DNA from: an uncultured Oscillospiraceae bacterium
Lineage (GTDB): Bacteria > Bacillota > Clostridia > Oscillospirales > Oscillospiraceae
Reading direction: 5' to 3'
Assembly: GCA_905236265.1 (NCBI GenBank)
Contig: CAJOOV010000194.1
Location: 1-8,087 of the forward strand
Length of the DNA: 8,087 nt
Position numbers and translations under genes: made by a program. Under the pieces are notes generated by a model. It saw only the letters and a list, made by a program, of their open reading frames with translations, ran no database searches and had not been told where the DNA came from. The stretch's first letter is position 1. Each line of letters begins with the position of its first letter. This document shows positions 5,815-8,087 of this stretch, piece by piece.

Positions 5815-7149
5815 ATGGAAGAGAGAATCGCCTTTATCAGTCTGGGCTGTGATAAAAACCGGGTGAACTGCGAGCAGATGGCTGCTCTGGTGCAGGATGC
5901 GGGTTATACCGTGGTGGACGAGCCGGAGGGGGCGGATGTTTGTGTCATAAACACCTGCGGCTTCATTGATGCGGCAAAGGAGGAGGCCATTGCCGTCATT
6001 CTGGAAATGGCAGCGCTGAAGCAGCAGGGGGCACTGGGAAAGATTCTGGTCTCAGGGTGCCTCTCCCAGCGGTATCGGGAGGAGATTCGCTCCGAGCTGC
6101 CAGAGGTAGACGGAATGCTGGGCACCGGCAGCTATACCGACATTGTTTCCGCCCTTGAGGACGTCCTCTCCGGCAAAAGCGGGGAATACTTTGGCGACAT
6201 CAACCACACCATAGAGGACGGGGATCGTATGATCTCCACCCAGCCGTGGACGGCCTATCTGAAGATTGCGGAGGGCTGCTCCAATCGTTGCGCCTTCTGC
6301 GTCATTCCCAAGCTGCGGGGCAAATACCGCAGCCGCCCCATGGAGTCCATTCTGGCAGAGGCGAGGGCGCTGGAAGCGCAGGGCGTGGAGGAGCTGATTC
6401 TGATTGCCCAGGACGTGTCCCGCTACGGCAAGGAGCTGTATGGGAGATACGCCCTTGCAGAGCTGCTCACTGAGCTGTGCAAGCTGGACTTCCACTGGAT
6501 CCGCCTCCATTACCTCTACCCGGACGCCATCACGGACGAGTTGATTGCGGTCATGGCAAGGGAGGAGAAAATCGTCAACTATGTGGACATCCCCATCCAG
6601 CACGTCAACGACGGCATTCTAAAGGCCATGTGCCGCCGGGGGAGCAAGCAGTATCTCACGAAGCTGTTTCACACGCTGCGCCAGCGTCTTCCCGGCGTGG
6701 TCATCCGCACCAGCCTGATCTGCGGCCTCCCCGGCGAGGGAGAGGCGGAGTTCGAGGAGCTTTGCACCTTCCTGAGAGAGGAGCGGCTGGAACGGGCGGG
6801 TGTGTTTGCCTTCTCCCCGGAGGAGGGTACGCCCGCTGCCGCCATGCCGGATCAGGTCAGCGCCGAGGAGGCACAGCGCCGGGTGGAGCTGGTGTCCCAG
6901 CTTCAGGCGCAGGTCATGGACGAGTGGAACGAAAACCAGCTGGGCAGCGTCACGGAGGTGCTGGTGGAGCGGTTCGACGAGGAGATGGGCTGCTGGGCAG
7001 GGCGCACCTATGCCGATTCCCCCGGCGTGGACGGCACGGTGTACTTTACGGCGGCAGGCGAGGTGCCGCTGGGCAGCTTTGTTCCCGTACTGCTCACCGG
7101 GACAGAGGACGGCGAGCTGATGGGAGAGATTGACGCTTGGGAGGCGTGA
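5815..7149 (+). CDS. rimO: Ribosomal protein S12 methylthiotransferase RimO
   Basis: A 444-residue radical-SAM methylthiotransferase that adds a methylthio group to the conserved aspartate of ribosomal protein S12. Three domains are in order. The N-terminal UPF0004 domain (about 3-125) has its [4Fe-4S] cysteines at C12 (SLGCDKN), C48 (NTCGF) and C82 (SGCLSQ). The radical-SAM core (about 140-365) has the cluster motif C155-x3-C159-x2-C162 followed by VIPKLRGKYRSRP. The C-terminal TRAM domain (about 370-440) should bind the substrate. RimO is preferred over the tRNA enzymes MiaB and MtaB because of the CSNRCAFCVIPKLRGKYRSR block, the YLYPDAITDELIAVM segment and the overall length. The ATG follows AAGGGGAG at five-base spacing. 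An extra cysteine (C19) sits where many Firmicute RimO proteins have serine (DSE-type sequence, here NCE). pgsA follows by four bases. Confidence 0.96.
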   Translation: MEERIAFISLGCDKNRVNCEQMAALVQDAGYTVVDEPEGADVCVINTCGFIDAAKEEAIAVILEMAALKQQGALGKILVSGCLSQRYREEIRSELPEVDGMLGTGSYTDIVSALEDVLSGKSGEYFGDINHTIEDGDRMISTQPWTAYLKIAEGCSNRCAFCVIPKLRGKYRSRPMESILAEARALEAQGVEELILIAQDVSRYGKELYGRYALAELLTELCKLDFHWIRLHYLYPDAITDELIAVMAREEKIVNYVDIPIQHVNDGILKAMCRRGSKQYLTKLFHTLRQRLPGVVIRTSLICGLPGEGEAEFEELCTFLREERLERAGVFAFSPEEGTPAAAMPDQVSAEEAQRRVELVSQLQAQVMDEWNENQLGSVTEVLVERFDEEMGCWAGRTYADSPGVDGTVYFTAAGEVPLGSFVPVLLTGTEDGELMGEIDAWEA

Positions 7150-7153
7150 GAGT

Positions 7154-7678
7154 ATGAATACAGCCAATAAAATCACCCTGTTCCGGGTGGTGCTGATTCC
7201 GGTTTTTGTGGTCATCTGCTACCTGAGTGCGCCGTGGGCAAAATGGGCGGCGCTTGCAGTGTTCCTCGTGGCCAGCCTCAGCGACTTTGCAGACGGGTAT
7301 ATTGCCCGGCACTACAATCAGGTGACGGACTTCGGCAAGTTCCTTGACCCCATTGCAGACAAGCTGCTGGTGACCTCCGCCATGCTCTTGTTTGTGGAGC
7401 AGGGGAGAATGCCGGCATGGGTGCTGCTGTGCGTCATCGCAAGAGAGTTTGCCGTCTCCGCACTGCGTCTGGTGGCGGTGGACAACGGCAGGGTGATTGC
7501 GGCAGGCTGGTCAGGGAAGGTAAAGACCGCCGCAACCATGGTCTGCATCTGCGTCATGCTGGTGTTTGCCCTCCCCACGCTGGATACCGTGTGCAACGCC
7601 GTGATTCTGGTGACGACGGTTTACTCCGGGGCGGAGTATTTCTCCAAAAACCGGGACGTGATCAATCCGAATAAATAA
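7154..7678 (+). CDS. pgsA: CDP-diacylglycerol--glycerol-3-phosphate 3-phosphatidyltransferase
   Basis: A 174-residue integral membrane enzyme that makes phosphatidylglycerol phosphate from CDP-diacylglycerol and glycerol-3-phosphate, the committed step to phosphatidylglycerol and cardiolipin. The CDP-alcohol phosphatidyltransferase signature D-x2-D-G-x2-A-R-x8-G-x3-D-x3-D is complete and exact: D44, D47, G48, A51, R52, G61, D65, D69. Hydrophobic spans lie at about 10-25, 29-43, 70-82, 88-103, 124-140 and 146-160. The N-terminal MNTANKITLFRVVLIPVFV is typical of PgsA. ATG 7154 is chosen because GGGAGG (7139-7144) precedes it at nine bases; an upstream in-frame TTG at 7130 lies inside rimO. The four-base gap to rimO argues for one transcript. 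rimO-pgsA adjacency is common in Firmicutes. Another CDP-alcohol transferase is possible but less likely at this length and context. Confidence 0.94.
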   Translation: MNTANKITLFRVVLIPVFVVICYLSAPWAKWAALAVFLVASLSDFADGYIARHYNQVTDFGKFLDPIADKLLVTSAMLLFVEQGRMPAWVLLCVIAREFAVSALRLVAVDNGRVIAAGWSGKVKTAATMVCICVMLVFALPTLDTVCNAVILVTTVYSGAEYFSKNRDVINPNK

Positions 7679-7683
7679 CAAAC

Positions 7684-7719
7684 ACCGCCGCCTGCTGAAA
7701 CGTGCCAGCAGACGGCGGT
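7684..7719. terminator. Hairpin terminator between convergent genes, probably bidirectional
   Basis: ACCGCCGCCTGCTG (7684-7697) and CAGCAGACGGCGGT (7706-7719) pair over 14 positions with one C-A mismatch, around an 8-base loop. On the + strand the stem is followed by TTATAGGTATCTTATT. On the - strand it is followed by GTTTGTTATTTATT, a better U-rich tail. It begins five bases after the pgsA stop and ends ten bases before the stop of the convergent gene, so it can serve both. Confidence 0.8.
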
Positions 7720-7729
7720 TATAGGTATC

Positions 7730-8087
7730 TTATTCCTGTTCCAGAAGATAGGGTACGCTTTTGAAGAAGGCGTGGGCGGTGCTGCTGTTGACAGAGAGCT
7801 GGGCATAGCGCATACTGTCCGCCGGATTCAGCTCTGTCTGGCTCAGGTGCATCAAAAGCGCCGCCTGCTTTTCCACCATCTCCGGGGAGGAGATTTCCTG
7901 TTTCCGCAGATCCATAATGTCATGGATCTGGCTGCGAATCACGGATTCCATCTTCCGCTCCATCCGCTCAATCCCCTCGTCAAGCTGGGGCATCACCAGA
8001 ACACTCTCAAGGGACTGCACCAAAAGGGACATATACTCATAGATATAGAATACGGAGTGGAGGTTGCGGTATTCATAGGGCAGGAGA
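7730..8087 (-). CDS. Hypothetical protein, C-terminal 118 residues (5' end beyond window)
   Basis: On the - strand a frame is open from the right edge to a TAA at 7730-7732. A Met codon at 8030-8032 is internal: the frame continues upstream without a stop (residues LLPYEYRNLHSVFYIYEY), so the true start is outside the window. The visible part is polar and largely helical. It has an aromatic-rich stretch (YRNLHSVFYIYEY), a charged heptad-like segment (DEGIERMERKMESVIRSQ) and a further helix around VEKQAALLMHLSQ. No membrane segment, cysteine pair or known catalytic motif is seen, and I do not recognise the family. That it is a real gene is supported by its convergent position with a shared hairpin terminator and by the absence of any competing good frame on the + strand here. 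Confidence 0.7.
   Translation of the reverse strand, partial: LLPYEYRNLHSVFYIYEYMSLLVQSLESVLVMPQLDEGIERMERKMESVIRSQIHDIMDLRKQEISSPEMVEKQAALLMHLSQTELNPADSMRYAQLSVNSSTAHAFFKSVPYLLEQE

Noticed and set aside
7130..7153. N-terminal extension of PgsA from TTG at 7130
   Set aside because: It overlaps the rimO end, while ATG 7154 is preceded by GGGAGG and starts the typical PgsA N-terminus.
1..8087. Mobile element, phage, defence system, CRISPR array, tRNA or riboswitch
   Set aside because: Both strands and all gaps were read. All gaps are short and are explained by promoters, operators and terminators. No transposase, integrase, direct-repeat array or structured leader was seen.

Overview
The window is ordinary chromosomal DNA, densely coding, GC-rich and almost entirely on the + strand. 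It most likely comes from a high-GC Clostridia relative, perhaps an Oscillospiraceae gut anaerobe. That is an inference from the Gram-positive type of RecA, the DUF1385-prmC pairing, the clostridial style of the two-component system, the strong AGGAGG-like ribosome binding sites and two Gram-positive (DinR-type) LexA-like boxes. No mobile element, CRISPR array, tRNA or rRNA is visible. No intergenic gap exceeds about 120 bases.

Layout. (1) At 1-1929 lies a two-component system: the C-terminal DNA-binding half of an OmpR/PhoB-type response regulator, cut by the window edge, overlapping a complete membrane histidine kinase. (2) At 1930-1995 is a short intergenic regulatory region with a strong extended -10 promoter and two LexA/DinR-like operators. 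(3) At 1996-5695 is a tight gene string: a DUF1385 (YqhQ-like) membrane protein, prmC, recA and recX, closed by a perfect hairpin terminator. recA also appears to have its own promoter in the 56-base gap after prmC. (4) At 5751-7678 a new promoter drives rimO and pgsA, which lie 4 bases apart. (5) A hairpin at 7684-7719 separates pgsA from a convergent, unrecognised gene on the - strand that runs off the right end.

How the genes fit together. recA and recX form a recombinase/modulator pair that is translationally coupled (stop and start overlap as TGATG). prmC (release-factor methylation) and rimO (ribosomal protein S12 methylthiolation) are both translation-apparatus modification enzymes. 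pgsA makes phosphatidylglycerol-phosphate. The most interesting signal is the pair of LexA-like boxes, centred 31 bp (about three helical turns) apart. The second box lies inside the spacer of the promoter that starts the DUF1385-prmC-recA-recX string. This suggests that DNA-damage control of recA may work from a promoter two genes upstream, and that DUF1385 and prmC may be SOS-coregulated.
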